Source of the DNA: Aegilops tauschii subsp. strangulata
Taxonomy: Eukaryota; Streptophyta; Magnoliopsida; Poales; Poaceae
Assembly (NCBI RefSeq): GCF_002575655.3
Contig: NC_053038.3
Coordinates: forward strand, 147,514,885-147,578,884
Direction of reading: 5' to 3'
DNA: 64,000 bases
Numbering within the stretch: position 1 is the first letter of the stretch; every line of letters starts with the position of its first letter. The notes beneath the pieces were generated by a model. It did not search any database and was not told the DNA's origin. It saw nothing but the letters and a program-made list of their open reading frames with translations. Made by a program: the position numbers and the translations under genes. Positions 42,982 to 55,729 of this stretch are shown here, piece by piece.

Positions 42982-45900
42982 AACCAGTACTTCCTGAGTT
43001 ACACACGCTGAACTTCCCTTTGTAGGAACCCGACCTTCGGGCTATCTTCGCAACCGTGTCTCCCCGCACGAATTTTTCTGGTCAGTCGTGTTCTGTATGA
43101 TGTAAGTGTAATCTAGAAAGAGTTTTTAACAACTAAATTCCCGTTTTAGATAGGAATCTCGCTCGTTGGTGGATTTTGCTCTTGGGTCGTGATGAACTTG
43201 CGTCTTTTACAATTTTACTGCCTGAGTTATTCGACCTGAACTTCCCTCGGTGCTAGGTTGAACTTCCGCCAACATTGCCCAAATGGGGCTTGCGATATAC
43301 CATTGGAAAGCTACGGACACGAGTATCCTGACCCAAGTTAAATTTTTGGCAAAATGTAAGCGGTTTAAGAGCAGTTTTGAAAACCGTTTTTTCTTCATAC
43401 AAAAATGTGAATCATATTTTCGATCGCATTTCTAAACCGTTTATCAGAATGAGGCAAATAATATGGCGTTGGAAAGCTGCTGCAAAACCGCTCCTTCCAC
43501 ATGTTCAAAGTTTTCTCTAATTTCATATGGTTAAAGAGTAATTTGCAAAATCGTAAAATTTGTCAAACCAAACAGCCAAGTTCGTATTTTCGATGCCATT
43601 TCTAAACGGATAATCCAATTGAGGCAAATGATATGGCGTTGGAAAGTTATGAAAATACGCTACTTTTTCATGTTGAAAGTTTTTTTCTAATTTTGAATGG
43701 CTTAAAAGTAATTTAGGAAATGGTAAAAGTTCCACCGATTTGGTATTTTCAAGCTAGTTTTTTAATCGTACATCCGAATGCAGCAAATGATTTGGAGTTG
43801 GAAATCTTGAGGAAATGCGAAACTGTTTGGTATATATTGTTTCTCCCAATTCCTTACGGTTTTAAGTCAATCTTGAAAATGGCTAAAAACATATTTTGCC
43901 GTAATTTTTACAAACTTTATCGGAATAGGGCAAATAATATACCGTTGAAAAGCTACGAAAAATTGCGAAACCTTTTCATGTTAATGGTTTCATTTTCAAG
44001 TAATTTCAAAAACGGCGAGATCATTCGTTCTGCCATTATCACGAAATAGATTCTTCAAAAATGCACCGCGTGAAGAACTTGAACTTCTCGGCATGTCTAC
44101 TTGAACCTCACTCTGTTTTTCATGTGCTTTTTTTGCTCATAGCTCTTCATCCACTTGCCGGAATTGAGCAAGTGATATACCAATGGAAAGCTGATGTAAA
44201 CACGCAACTTTCCCGTGTTGATCATTTTTTCATACTCGCGACAGTTTTAAAAGTTTTTCATCTGAAATTCATTCAGTGTAGTAGTTCAACTTCTTGTTGT
44301 TTTCAAGTTGAACTTCTGTGACGTATTTTCGTTTGAAATTTTTCTCATCCTTTCGTCAGTGTTACACAAATGATATTCTTTTTGTACAACCTCTCTCACA
44401 ATAATTTTATTAACTTTCTCCGACCGATGACTTGAACTTATAACAACAACAAAAATTGGACCTTGCCTTTTAATTATTTTTTCTCATATTAAACACACAA
44501 CATGTAGTAAATGAACTTTTTCAATTTTTATGATTTTAATTTTTTATTTTCTTTTTGAAATCAAATTGCACCCAAATAATAACTGAACTTCTTTGTGGAT
44601 TGACATAATTATTTTAAAACAAAAAAACAATTCCTTTTTTGTGTTTTTAACATGGAAATACAAGGTGAACCTCTCTCGCAATAATTTTTGAACTTCCCTG
44701 GACAGAGCACTTGAACTTCTGTCAACAAAACCTTTTAAGATTTTATTTTTGTATACTTTTATTCTCACCTAAAATGCATTCCTTGCAGTACTTGAACCTC
44801 TCTATGTTTTCACTTTGAACTTCTGTCGCATTTTTGTATATACGTCGATTTACACACAATTGAAGGTCGGACGTCATTTTTTGCCATTTTAAAACATGTA
44901 ATTGGAGGTCGGATGCCGCGCAATATAAATTCTGAACCACGCACGAAGGTGCACGTGAACTTCTTGCAACAAATCTGAGTTTTTTATATACTTCGAACTT
45001 CTAGGTTATTTTAATTTGAACTTCTTTAGTCTTATTCTTAGAAAGAAAAATAATATGATTTTTGATAAGCATCAAACATCTTTTATTTGAACTTCATAAT
45101 TTTATTTTTCCTAGAAACGAAAAGAATTTCAGTGTTCTATGTACATCAAAACTACACCTTTTTTTAATTTTAATTTCTTGATTTTATTTATTTGGTAAAA
45201 AGAAAAATCTAAGTTTTTTATAAATGTGGAACTGCTCTATTTTTGTACATTTGGACTTCTTGGTTTATTTCTTTTAGGAATAGAAAAATCTTAGTTCCGT
45301 AATAAATATTGAACCAGTCCGTTATTTAAATTTGAAATTCTAGAGTTTTTTATTTAGAAATGGTTAAAATCATTTTTTTGAATATTGAACTTCTTTTGTG
45401 TTAATTGAACTTCTTGGTTTTATTTATAGAAACAAAGAAACTGAATTTTTTATAAAGATCAAACTACTATGTTAATTTAATTTGAACTTCTTGATTCTTT
45501 TAGAAAATGCATAAACTGTATTCCCCTTTTTATTAAATTTTGTTTTTGTGTTCGAGAACAAAGAGGACATTCTTTTTCTTGTTAATTTTTTTGAAGTGAT
45601 TTTGTAGACTTAAATTTTGTCTGTGGTCTTTTTAAATTTGTTTGTTACTTCAAGTTCTAAAAAATTGCAAATCTCTCATGTTTCTCATTGCATGTTTAAA
45701 TTATTTGAACTTCTTAGATACACACAACACACTTGACCTTCTTGAACACATCATCTTGACCTTCAAAAATAAAAATTTAATCACATCAGTACAAGAAAAA
45801 ACAGAGCATTCTCTACATCCATTTTTAGATATGGCAACATGAGTGCAGGGCTCGTTGGTGCATTGTACAGCGGGCATCGGTTAGTAGTAGCAGAAGGCAG

Positions 45901-46828
45901 TGATAGAAAATAATGATCTTGTCGCGCATGATGGACCGAACCTCTCCAACACCAGAATCTGAAATTTAAAACACAAAATAGAAAATAGCATACACAACTC
46001 AACAATCCGAAAATAAAATTCTTGTTTTTTTTCAAATGAGTTCATTTTTTGCAGGCCTCTTCTCTGCATATCAATTCGAACTTAAGCTAAAAAATAGTGG
46101 ACCGGGGTGTGCTTGTCGTCCTTTCTGCCGTCTACCAGGGCATGAGAGAAGGGGTCAGAGGGGTTGCCACGGGCCAGATGCACTGGTGGTCGGAGCATGT
46201 CAGGGCGGCAAACAAACCTCACCCGATCCGGCGACCCCTAAGGTGTGGAGCGTGGTGGCCTCTGGCAGCACCGACATGTGGGGAGAGGGGAGGCCAGCGG
46301 CGTGTGGAGTCGCGGGAGTGGCGGGTGAGACGTGCAGGCGCACTGGGGCGGGCTTCAGCATGGGATAGAGGCGAGCTTGGGGGGACAGGGGCCGATGGCG
46401 GGGAACGGCGGCCTTGGGCGGCGCCGTATGAGCGGGGGCGGGGCTTAGCGGCGGGGCACGGTGGCCTTGGGTGGCAGCGCCAGGAGCGGGGCGGGGATGG
46501 TGGTGGCACGCGACGACGGGGCACGTCGGCCTCAGGCGGCCGCGGCAGGAGAGCGGGCAGGGATGGGGGCGACGCTCGGCGGCGGGTTGCGGGGCGGGAG
46601 GACAGAGCGACGTGTGCCGGCAGGATGGGGGCGGGGCGGCAGGTTGCGCGGCAGGGCGGGACGGGGTGGTGAGCTTGGGGAAGGGATAAGAAGGCTAGGA
46701 GCTTGGGGATGTGGCCTGCGGGCTTTTTTGATTCACCGATTTGATTGAATCAAGGATCAACTCTATCGGGCCCTTATAGAGCCGATCGTGATCCAAATAA
46801 CTATTCTAATCCTGGGATTAGAATAGTG
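42942..46828 (+). mobile_element. Element C: non-coding element, about 3.9 kb
   Basis: CACTATTCTGATCACG at the left and GGATTAGAATAGTG at the right. The left two thirds align in order with B (for example CGACCTTCGGGCTATCTTCGC at 43,030 and 36,890). The GC-rich cargo (46,090-46,720) differs from B's. No 3-base target duplication is evident at either side. Confidence 0.55.
46090..46720. other. GC-rich cargo block in element C
   Basis: High G+C, Arg/Gly-rich in all plus frames, with GGCGGC and GCGGGGC runs. No recognisable domain. Its sequence is unlike the blocks in A and B, but its position in the element is the same. Confidence 0.4.
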
Positions 46829-46911
46829 TTGTCCTATATATACATACATACATACATACATATATAGTAGCACTATTCTGATCATGGGATTAGAATAGTT
46901 ATTCTGATAAC
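46788..46911. repeat. Palindromic junction module 3 (C/D)
   Basis: GTGATCCAAATAACTATTC ... GATTAGAATAGTG, a spacer with (CATA)n, CACTATTCTGATCATGGGAT ... ATTCTGATAAC. Both outer flanks are of the right-end type (CTTATAGAG on the left, CCCTATATAG on the right, inverted). This is what a head-on C-D arrangement predicts. Confidence 0.8.
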
Positions 46912-49900
46912 AACGCCCTATATAGACGCGATTAACATGTTTCGGAAATCGCGAACCAGTCGACCGGAGAGAAAAAAACACATCCCACGCAGTCGGTGCC
47001 CCTCCTCCACGACCAGCACACCACACCCACGGCCGGAGCGCATCCTCCCGCATGGCCGGCGCCCCTCCTCCCCCGAGGCCGGCGCGCCACCTTCCGCGCG
47101 ACCGGGTCACCTCCCGCCGCCACCCTCGGATCCAGCCACTGCAGGGTCGCGGAACCCCGTGTGCTATTCGCCGGGCCCTGGATCCCCGTGCGCCGTCACA
47201 GGACCCTGGATCCCAAGCGCCGCCGCCGCCGAGGTCCTGGCTCGCCTGCTCCATCACCGCTGGGATCTCGGCTCCCACATACGCCACCGCTGACTGCACC
47301 ACCTCGTCGCCTGCGCTTCCCCTCTTCCCCAAGCTCCCCCGAGCAGCCCTGTCCATGAGCCACACATCATCGGATTGCGTGGCTCATGCCACAATACGTC
47401 CCCTCCCCCAAGTTCGTGCGCCACAACGCAAGCTCCTTCCCTACCGTCGGCCAACTGTTGCCGCTGTCGTGCGTGGACTGCAGCAACGCTGAATCCGACC
47501 TTCCCTGGCATGACTTTTCTTCCTTCTCTCATGTTCATGTTCTTTGGCCAGTTTACTGAGCAGCACTGTCCATTGCGCCGTGGTCCTTGTTTTATTTTGA
47601 TTCAGAATAATGTTTGCATCTGAATTTTCTTGCTGGGTTCCAAAAGCAAGTGGCATGCACTGCCTTTAGTTAGGCCACGGCCTTCGCTGCTGGTAATCTC
47701 CCCACGTTCCATCTCGCCTTCTTGTGTGTGCCTATCAATGAAGGAAAAATAGACAGTGGCAAGGTTATATCTACAGGCAAAAGTTCAGAAAGAAGATGGA
47801 GTGCGGTTCAACTTCTTCTAGCATTTTTAATTCTCAGTACAAAAAGACATCTCAGAAAAAATAAGAAATTGTAAGGTGCTCATCTTGTTTGATATTCAAG
47901 TGTTTCAGTTGTTTTGTGCCTTTTTTGCTCTCTGTTCTGCTCAAAAGCTTGTGTCTTCAGAATCCTACACTCTGCCGCTCAGCAGGTCACGGCCTCCTCT
48001 GGATGAAGGTCACACCCTCCTTATCGATAGTTCCTGAAAAAATCGTTGTCTTGTTGGGTCGTGAGTCAGTGAGCAGCGATTCTGTCCTCCAAGGTTCCAG
48101 CCGTCCAACGCAGAACGAAGCCAGCCGGAGCTGACCTAGCAGTGCGCGGAGCCGGCGGACGGCTGCGGTCGGCGCGCGGGCCGGTGGACAGCAACAGCAG
48201 CGAAGCCGATGGCCGGCTGGAGCGGCAAGGGCGGCAGTTAACATCCACAGCCCGCCTGCAGCCCCCTCATCGACTCCATGTTCTTTTTTCCATCCATGTT
48301 CTGTTTTCTCTTTTTGTAGTCGTGTGTACACTAGTGGCTGGAGATTCATAACATATTGACAAAATTTTCTAATTTAAAAACAGTGAGAATGTGTAATATG
48401 TGATAGTAATTACTCAGTGCTTTACAGTCATTTTTGTATGTGCTTTATGCTCTATGATAGAAATTTTTCTAAATATTGATGACAAATTGACAATTGCTGA
48501 TTAAAAACAGTGAGTGTGTGTGGGTGGCGCAGCGACGTTGCCAACTTTGCTGGCAAAGAGAAAACATGGATATGAAGGGGAAGGGCTGGCAAAGGCAAGG
48601 AAGAAAAAGAAGATGGGGACTTGGGGAGAGGACGTGTCGTGGTGAGTGGATAGGAAATGTGTGAAGAAGAAAAATACATAGCGTTTCAATTGGCCATTAT
48701 ATTTTTATCCATTTGGGAAAAAAATGTTGTCCCCTATATGTTAGTTAAGGTTATAATAAATGAATATATTTATTTCAGTTTTTTTTAATTTATTTATTTT
48801 AGTTTCCAACATACAATACAAATAGTTTTTCTTGCAGAGATTTCTATAATTCCAGAGCAATTAGAAACAAGGTCAAACACACTTACGTCGGAAGGCCATG
48901 TTTACTACAAATGTTTTAAAGATTAAACATATTTCAACCTCCAGCTTAGTTAAAAATCTGAGTTTTTTCTAGGAAAGATGATTGTGCTCTTTTCGGTGTT
49001 TGCTTATATGACCAGTTTGAAGATTTGAAATAACCGAGAAGGTCAAAAACTGTAGAAATTCATATCTGAGAACCCTAGGAGTTCAATTTGAAATAACCGA
49101 GAAGGTCAAAACCTAGAAGTTCAAATTTAAAAACCTAGAAAATTGTTTGGTTATTTAAAACCATATTTTTCTGAGAAATTCAAAGTAAAAAAAGAGAGAA
49201 GTTCGAAGGTTAAAAAAGCTTTGATGTTTTCTCGTTACTAAATAATAAAATGAAGAAGTTCAAATTAAAAAAAATAAAAGAATTTTCCCATTTCTAAAAA
49301 ACAAGAAGTTCAAACTAAAATAACAAAGTGGTTCGATGTTTATTAAAAAAATATGATTTTTCCTTCTTTAAAAAACTCAGATATCAGCTATTATTAAAGA
49401 ATCGACCATGAAGATCAAAAATAAAAAAGTAGTTAAATTTATGTTTACTTAAAAATAAAACATAAAAAATTTACTCAAAAAAATAAAAAATGTGAAGTTC
49501 AAATTAAAATACCATAGAAGATCAAAGTATATTGAAACCTAGGATTTAGAAGCTCAAAAAATAAAAAATAAAAAAGCAATGACATTTTGGGCATTTTTCT
49601 CCAATACTAAAGATTAAAACCAAGAAGTTTATTTTTTAAAAACTAAGGTTTTCTCGTTACTAGAGAATAAAACCAAGAAGTTCAATTGGAAAATGCGGAG
49701 CAGTTTGGTATTTATTTGAAAAACCGAATTTTTCCAATTACTAAAGAATAAAACCAATAAGTTCAATTTGAAATAACGAAGAATTTTGATGCTTCTAACA
49801 AAACTCCAACCTTGTGAACTTCACATTTCTAAAAATACACAAAATAAGTTCAAATAAAAAAATCAGAGCGGTTCGCTGTCTTTAAAAAATAAGATTTGTT

Positions 49901-52362
49901 TTCTTACTTGAGCGAAATAGAGAGAAGTCCAAATTGATAACTACTGAAAGTACAGGTATTGCATGGTCTGCATTTCATACTGGGAAAAAGAACAAAAAGG
50001 CAAGGTTTAAAAATTTGTTGCTAGAAGTTCAGGTGCTCGGCGCGGGAAAGTTCAAAAATTCATGTGAGAGAGGTTCACCATATATTTCCTTATTTTAAAA
50101 TAATTCTATCATTCCATTATTAATTTAAAACAAAAATTCTCTACATGCAAAAAGTTCATCTTGTTCAACAACTTTCGAAAAAAGGGGTATATCGTATGCT
50201 CTATTCCAAATAAACGGTTAAAAAAATTGGTGTGTGTTGTTTGAAGAGAAAATTTTAACCGTATTATTAAAATTTGTGTCTTTTCAATAAGTTTATAATT
50301 ATTTACCATTTGTGGAACTCCGAGGAACGGGTGAGGAATGACAATCAAAAAATACATGGCCGAAGTTCAATATGAAAACATCGAGCAGTTCAACTACTAT
50401 ACAGAATGCGTTTCGGATGAGAATAAAAGAATACAAACCACCCTACACGGTTCAAAAATTATATTATGAGACTCCAAACTTCATAAGCTTTCCAATCATA
50501 TATTATATGCTACATTCCGATGAGCGGTTTAAAACATTCATGTATACAGTTTAAAACACATTTTTATATATTCAAAAAATTCTTTTGAACCTCCGCGAGC
50601 ATGAAAAACTGATCAACACGGGAAAATTGCGTGTTTTCAACAGCTTTCCATCGGTATATCATTTGCTCAATTCCGGTAAGTGGTTTGGGAGTCACGGAAA
50701 AAAAAGCAGCACGTAAAAAAGAGTGAAGTTCAAAAGACATGCCCCAAAAGTTCAACTACTTTATGCAGTGCCTTTCCATTGGCACTGAAGGCAAAAATCA
50801 TGATCTCGTCATTTTCTAAATTACTTCAAAATGACAGGAATATCATTTGTGTAAGTTCAAGTCCTTGGTCGGAGAAAGTTAGAAAAATTATTGTGAGAGA
50901 GGTTTGTATAAAAGGAATATCATTTGTGTAACACCAACGAATGGATGAGAAATTACAAACGAAAAAATGTCATGGATGTTCAATGTGAAAGCAACAGGAA
51001 GTTCAACTACCACACTGAATGAATTTCAGATGAAAATCTTTTAAACCGTCGCGAGTATGAAAAAATGATCAACACGGGAAATTTAGGTGTTTACAGTAGC
51101 TTTCCATTGGTATATCATTTGCTCAATTCCGGTGAGTGGCTTCGGAGTTACGAGCAAAAAACAACACGTCAAAAACAGAGTGAAGTTCAAGTAGACATAC
51201 CGAGAAGTTCAAGTTCTTCACGCGGTGCATTTTCGAAGAATCTGTTTCGCGATAAAGGCAGAACGCATGGTCTCACTGTTTTCGAAATTACTTGAAAACG
51301 GCTAGGAATCAAAGAAAACCATCTACATGAAAAAGTTTTGTATTTTCCATAGGTTTTCAATGGCATATTATTTGCCCCATTCTGATAAAGTTTGTAAAAA
51401 TTATGGCCAAAAAACGTTTTTAGACATTTTCAAAATTGACTTAAAACTTTATGGAGTTGGGAGAAACAATATACACAAAAAAGTTTCATATTTCCTCAAG
51501 CTTTCCAACGCCATATCATTTGCTGCATTCGGACGTACGGTTAAAAAATTAGATCGTAAAAATACAAACTTGGTGGAACTTGTACCGTTTTCTAAATCAC
51601 TTTTAGACCGTTCAAAATTAGAAAAAACTTTCAACATGAAAAGTAGCGGATTTTCATAAGCTTTCCAAGGCCTTATCATTTGCCTCAATTGGGTTAGCCA
51701 TTTAGAAGTGGCGTCGAAAATACGAACTCGGCTGTTCGGTTTACAAAATTTTACGATTTTCCAAATTACTCTAACCATAGGGAATTAGAGAAAACTTTCA
51801 ACGTGTGGAAGGAACGGTTTTGCAGCAGCTTCCAATGCCATATTATTTGCCTCATTCCGATGAGTAGTTTAGAAATGTGATCGAAAATACGATTCTCGTT
51901 TTTTGTATGAAGGAAAAACGGTTTTCAAAACTGCTCCTAAACCGCTTACATTTTACCAAAAATTTAACTTGGCTCATGATTCTCGTGTCCGTAGCTTTCC
52001 AATGGTATACCACAAGCCCCATTTGGGCAATGTTGGCGGAAGTTCAACCTAGCACAGGGGGGAGTTCAGGTTGAACAGCTCAGGCAGTAAAATTGCAAAA
52101 AACGCAAGTTCATCATGACTCGAGAGCAAAATTCGCCAACAAGCAAGATTCCTATTTAAAACGGGCATTTAGTTGCTAAAAATTGTTTCTAGATTACACT
52201 TACATCATATAGAACACGACTGACCAGAATAATTCACGCGGGGAGACACGGTTGCGAAGATAGCCCAAAGATCGGGTTCCTACAGAGGGAAGTTCAGGCG
52301 TGTAACTCATGAAGTTCAGGTTGTGATCAGAATAATATTCTGATCCCGTGACCAGAATAGTG
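46871..52362 (-). mobile_element. Element D: inverted non-coding element, about 5.5 kb
   Basis: Same family as A-C on the other strand. Read on the minus strand it starts CACTATTCTGGTCACGGG (52,362), continues with CCTGAACTTC, CTATCTTCGCAACCGTG and the GGAAAGCT-type repeats, and ends with GC-rich DNA and TAGTG at 46,871-46,875. On the plus strand the word bias flips from GAACTTC to GAAGTTC. GC-rich stretches lie at 46,960-47,520 and 48,060-48,280. No transposase and no clear target duplication. Confidence 0.55.
46960..48290. other. GC-rich and mixed cargo in element D
   Basis: Pro/Arg-rich frames open on both strands at 46,937-47,492, then AT-rich DNA, then a second GC block at 48,060-48,280 (GCCGGCGGACGGCTGCGG). 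It may be captured gene leader DNA. I recognise no protein. Confidence 0.35.
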
Positions 52363-53236
52363 TTTATGTATACACACACACACACACACATCTGGGCTAT
52401 TCTTCAACTGACGAAGTTTACAGGTTGGACTGACATAGTTTGCTACGTGAACTGATCTTCCTGTGTCTTCGATGGACGGAAACAGGGGATTCAAGGGGGA
52501 GCATCCGGGGGTTCTCCGGCGCGGTGCTGCGGGCCATTCATTGCCAGAGGAGACATGTACAGGGTTCCGCATGTGCGCGCGCTCACTTGGTCGTGTTTTC
52601 CGATCTCAAGTCACCGGAGGTGACGGCGTGGGCATTTGGCGGCGGAGGTGTTGCAGGCATTGGTGTTTACCGTGGTGTTCGTAGCCGTTGATTTTATGTC
52701 CACTTTGTTGTTTTATGTGTTATTTGGATGTGAGAATGATCGGTGTGTTAGAGTTTTTGGAGATTCTTTCACTGTAATTTCTGATTAGAAGTTTTGCTGT
52801 TCTTGGTCGTTGGCCATGTCCGCCATGCGAATGTGTTCTTCTTTTTCTGATGTTTTATTTTCGAATTGGCGTTGCAGGGAGAGAGATGAGGATTGTATGA
52901 ATAGATTTGTGTTGTCAATTTTGCTTCTTGAGTTGTTTCTACCCTGGATTCCCATGTGATTTTTTCGTTGGCGGAGGTGGTGTATGGTGGCTGACTGTAG
53001 CCTACAATTTCTTGTAATCTGGTCAAAGTGTGTAATTAAGTTGCGTGCTTTTCAGTGTTGTTTGAATGGCTATCGTATGTGTAGTTGGACTGCTCAGTGT
53101 CAAAGTTGTATTACTATGCGTTGACATCGGAGTAAGTATTTTCTACTGGCTTCCTACCCAAGCATATGCACTTTGAGTATAAAGCCCGAGCCCTCTGTCA
53201 CTTTCATTCCACCAGCTGCCACCAAAGAAAAACCAG
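52363..53236. other. Spacer with (AC)n tract, no clear gene
   Basis: An (AC)n run follows element D at 52,371-52,390. A moderately GC-rich stretch (52,480-52,690) has two overlapping open frames on the plus strand but no recognisable product. It could be a leader exon of the following ORF. Confidence 0.4.
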
Positions 53237-53560
53237 ATGGATCCTGAGCTGGGAGAGGTCACAGAGGAGGGGGATGTCGTCGATGTGAGGACTGCAGTAG
53301 CGGAGCAGAGGAGGAGGAAGCGCAGGCGCAGGCAGAGGGCACGACGTGCTGCCGAGGAGGAAGTGGAGGCAGAGTTCAACAGACGCCTTGCACGCGAGGT
53401 GATGGATACTTGCAACTCCAATGAACTGGAGCTACTTTTCCTAGAGGGCAGGGGAAGGAACCATAGTCAGATCATCAGTTGGCCTAGGGCGAGAGCAGCC
53501 ACGACTCCACATCCATCCACCAGGACCAAATGGCGTCGTTTCTTTCATCATTATGACTGA
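53237..53560 (+). CDS. Small Arg/Glu-rich hypothetical protein, 107 aa
   Basis: ATG at 53,237 in a good context (AAACCAGATGG), stop TGA. The start is acidic (MDPELGEVTEEGDVVDVRTA), then strongly basic and helical (EQRRRKRRRRQRARRAAEEE), then less ordered, ending WRRFFHHYD. The basic stretch could be a nuclear signal or nucleic-acid contact. No family recognised. It lies upstream of the B3-like gene on the same strand and could be an unrelated ORF. Confidence 0.4.
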   Translation: MDPELGEVTEEGDVVDVRTAVAEQRRRKRRRRQRARRAAEEEVEAEFNRRLAREVMDTCNSNELELLFLEGRGRNHSQIISWPRARAATTPHPSTRTKWRRFFHHYD

Positions 53561-53958
53561 AGTACTGAATTTTTATGGTTTTAAGATTGTGTAGTGAGGG
53601 AACAGATGGTTAAATGACTAAATAAATTCAACTGTCTACCTCTGAATGAGTTGTTTTATCTACATATGTTTGTTTTGTGCACTTTGAACTGCTACTTTAT
53701 CTGAAGTTGAACTGATTTGCGGTCAAAGTTGTATGACTTGTATAATAACTATTTTCTACCAGCTGGCTGCCCACCTGCCTATTTATTATTTTTATAATCT
53801 GCGAGTCTTCCTGGCTATAAATTCTATCCATCTATGTGTGGTGTGTGGCTCAGTCTCCCCCTCCTTTTTCTTCATTCTTCTAGAATCAGATCTAGGTTTC
53901 TCCCTCTTCTCTTTGTTGTTTTCTTCCCTTTTCCTATGTTTCCCATGGAGGATTGTTC

Positions 53959-54776
53959 ATGCGGATGTCTTGCAAAGATGGCTCGCATAGCGACGGCTGT
54001 GTGTACGAATCTAGTTTGGAGCTCACTAAGAATCAGCGCCGTGGCAAACTTTCGTGTTTGCTATACATCAACCATGGGTTTCACGCACCCTATGTTTGTT
54101 GCCAGACGGTTGGGGACTTGGAGGAATCATGGGTACGTGTTTCTATTCCTTTTGTTTTCTTCTTTTTGTAGGTCTCATTTTGAATCCCATGGACTGAATC
54201 TGTAGTTTAGTTTTACCAATAGTTTGTCTATAATTTTAATTTGGTTTTGTCAGAAGTTAACAGTAGGGATTTGTGTGTGTATTTGTTCATTACATAACAG
54301 TATTTATCCATTTTTGTATAATCCTTGTTCTGTTTTTGCCAGATGTTTTACTGTAGGGGTATTGATATGTACATTTCTTCAGGTTAGTCAGGTCATATGA
54401 CTAGTTAGTTTGGTGTTTTTGTTTTGGTTTAGATATTTCTTTTCACTTTGTTATGCAATAGTTCCTAGATCTGTGTAAATATTCAGTTATGTCAGGTGTT
54501 CACTTTATTTTCTACTCCCATGCCTATTTGCAGAAAATGTCACCCAGAATCAGGATTGTTGCTCCTAGTTCCGGGATACTGAAGATGGAGACTTCAAACA
54601 AAAACGGGTATCAGTTGATGGAAGTTTCCTACCACATTGACTTTGATGGTTGCATCAACCTAACTATTTGGTGGAAGGAGTTTGTGGCAGAGTCTGGAAT
54701 TGAGGATGGAGATGTGGTTATGGTTATGTTCTCCATGGAAGATTACTCTCTGATGTTCAGAATTTATGTGATGTAG
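53959..54776 (+). CDS. B3-like DNA-binding protein, two exons, about 138 aa
   Basis: Exon 1 runs 53,959-54,132 (MRMSCKDGSHSDGCVYESSL to GDLEESW, GTACGT donor) and exon 2 runs 54,534-54,776 (CTATTTGCAG acceptor, KMSPRIRIVAPSSG). The phase is 0 and the frame stays open to TAG. The C-terminus has a B3-type ending: INLTIWWKEFVAESGIEDGD then VVMVMFSMEDYSLMFRIYVM. The exon boundary just before K(M/I) matches the broken B3-like gene at 5.44-6.33 kb, so the two are probably distant paralogues. The N-terminal exon is not a known domain. An in-frame start further upstream cannot be excluded. Confidence 0.55.
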
Positions 54777-55620
54777 GTTTAAATGTGGCAAATGACGCTG
54801 GTTGTGAGATTTGTGTGCGTTTGATTATGTTGCAGTATTTTTTTCTTTAAAACAATGCATGTGAGATGGTTGAATTCTATGTTATTACCAGATGGTTTGG
54901 AAGAATTTCTTTGTATGTTATTGTATGCGCTATTTTTTATTTATGTAATGCTTCCTTTTTTTGCTCAAGCACAATTGTTTTTTATATATTTTTTATATTT
55001 GAATTGGAACAATTATAGTTGAACTGATGGGCATCCTTTGTTTTTAGTGAGATATTTTAATGTACATAGCTCGCACATGAAAAATATACGCTGAAGATGG
55101 TTGTAGGACCCCTTGCGCTTGAGTTTGCTGAACTTACATGCTGTTAATGATAGTACTGAACTATTTTAGATGTCCATGGCCAACCGCTTTCGTTTGTTGT
55201 AGAGCATTTTTTTTCTTACTATTTGACATGAATTTTAGAGCACAATTTTATTTTTTAGTTGAATAGTGATAGTTCTAGTATTATTTTAAATAAAAAGAAT
55301 TTAATCATTACTGCACAATACTAATTTTACTTGAACCTTATGAATTTTAGTAGTTGAACTTTTTAAAATTTTGTTTCTGAAATTTTTATTACAATCTGCT
55401 ACGTTTAATTTTCCAAAAAAATATTTTTTTAATTTTTTAGTTCTTACAATCAACATGTGTTTGAACTATTCTACATTCTTTATTTTGAACTGATTTCTTA
55501 TAAGTTTTTTTAATTATCTGCATTTGTTTCTTTTTTACTTGGTCGTGTGTGATCGGTTGGAATTTTGTAATGGGGCCCCAGGGCCATTGTTTTCGGCCCA
55601 AATAGCTCGTCTGCGCGGCT
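54777..55620. other. AT-rich spacer, no gene seen
   Basis: Long T-rich sequence with GTTGAACTG and TTGAACT words. No ORF or RNA structure I can support. Confidence 0.55.
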
Positions 55621-55654
55621 GTGCAGTGCGGCGTGCGCTTGCACTATACGTTTA

Positions 55655-55698
55655 GTCCCACCTCGCTAGACGAGGGGGCTCTCGACCTATTTATAAGC
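55655..55698 (+). promoter_or_regulatory. Plant snRNA promoter: USE plus TATA box
   Basis: GTCCCACCTCG (55,655-55,665) differs by one base from the plant snRNA upstream sequence element RTCCCACATCG. A TATA box TTTATAA is at 55,692-55,698. Centre spacing is about 35 bases, close to the spacing known for RNA polymerase II snRNA genes (U1, U2, U4, U5) rather than the shorter U6 spacing. Confidence 0.65.
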
Positions 55699-55729
55699 GC
55701 TACCGAGGCTTACTGGTCGAACTCTAAAT

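Noticed and set aside
46097..46672. 191-codon Arg/Gly-rich ORF in element C
   Set aside because: Same reason: extreme GC, several frames open, no domain.
47052..47492. Pro-rich ORFs in element D
   Set aside because: Overlapping open frames on both strands with no start context or splice support.
36796..52362. Firm call of CACTA superfamily with 3-bp target duplications
   Set aside because: The CACTA/TAGTG words are in place, but flanking triplets do not match and the spacer is conserved, so only a tentative call is made.
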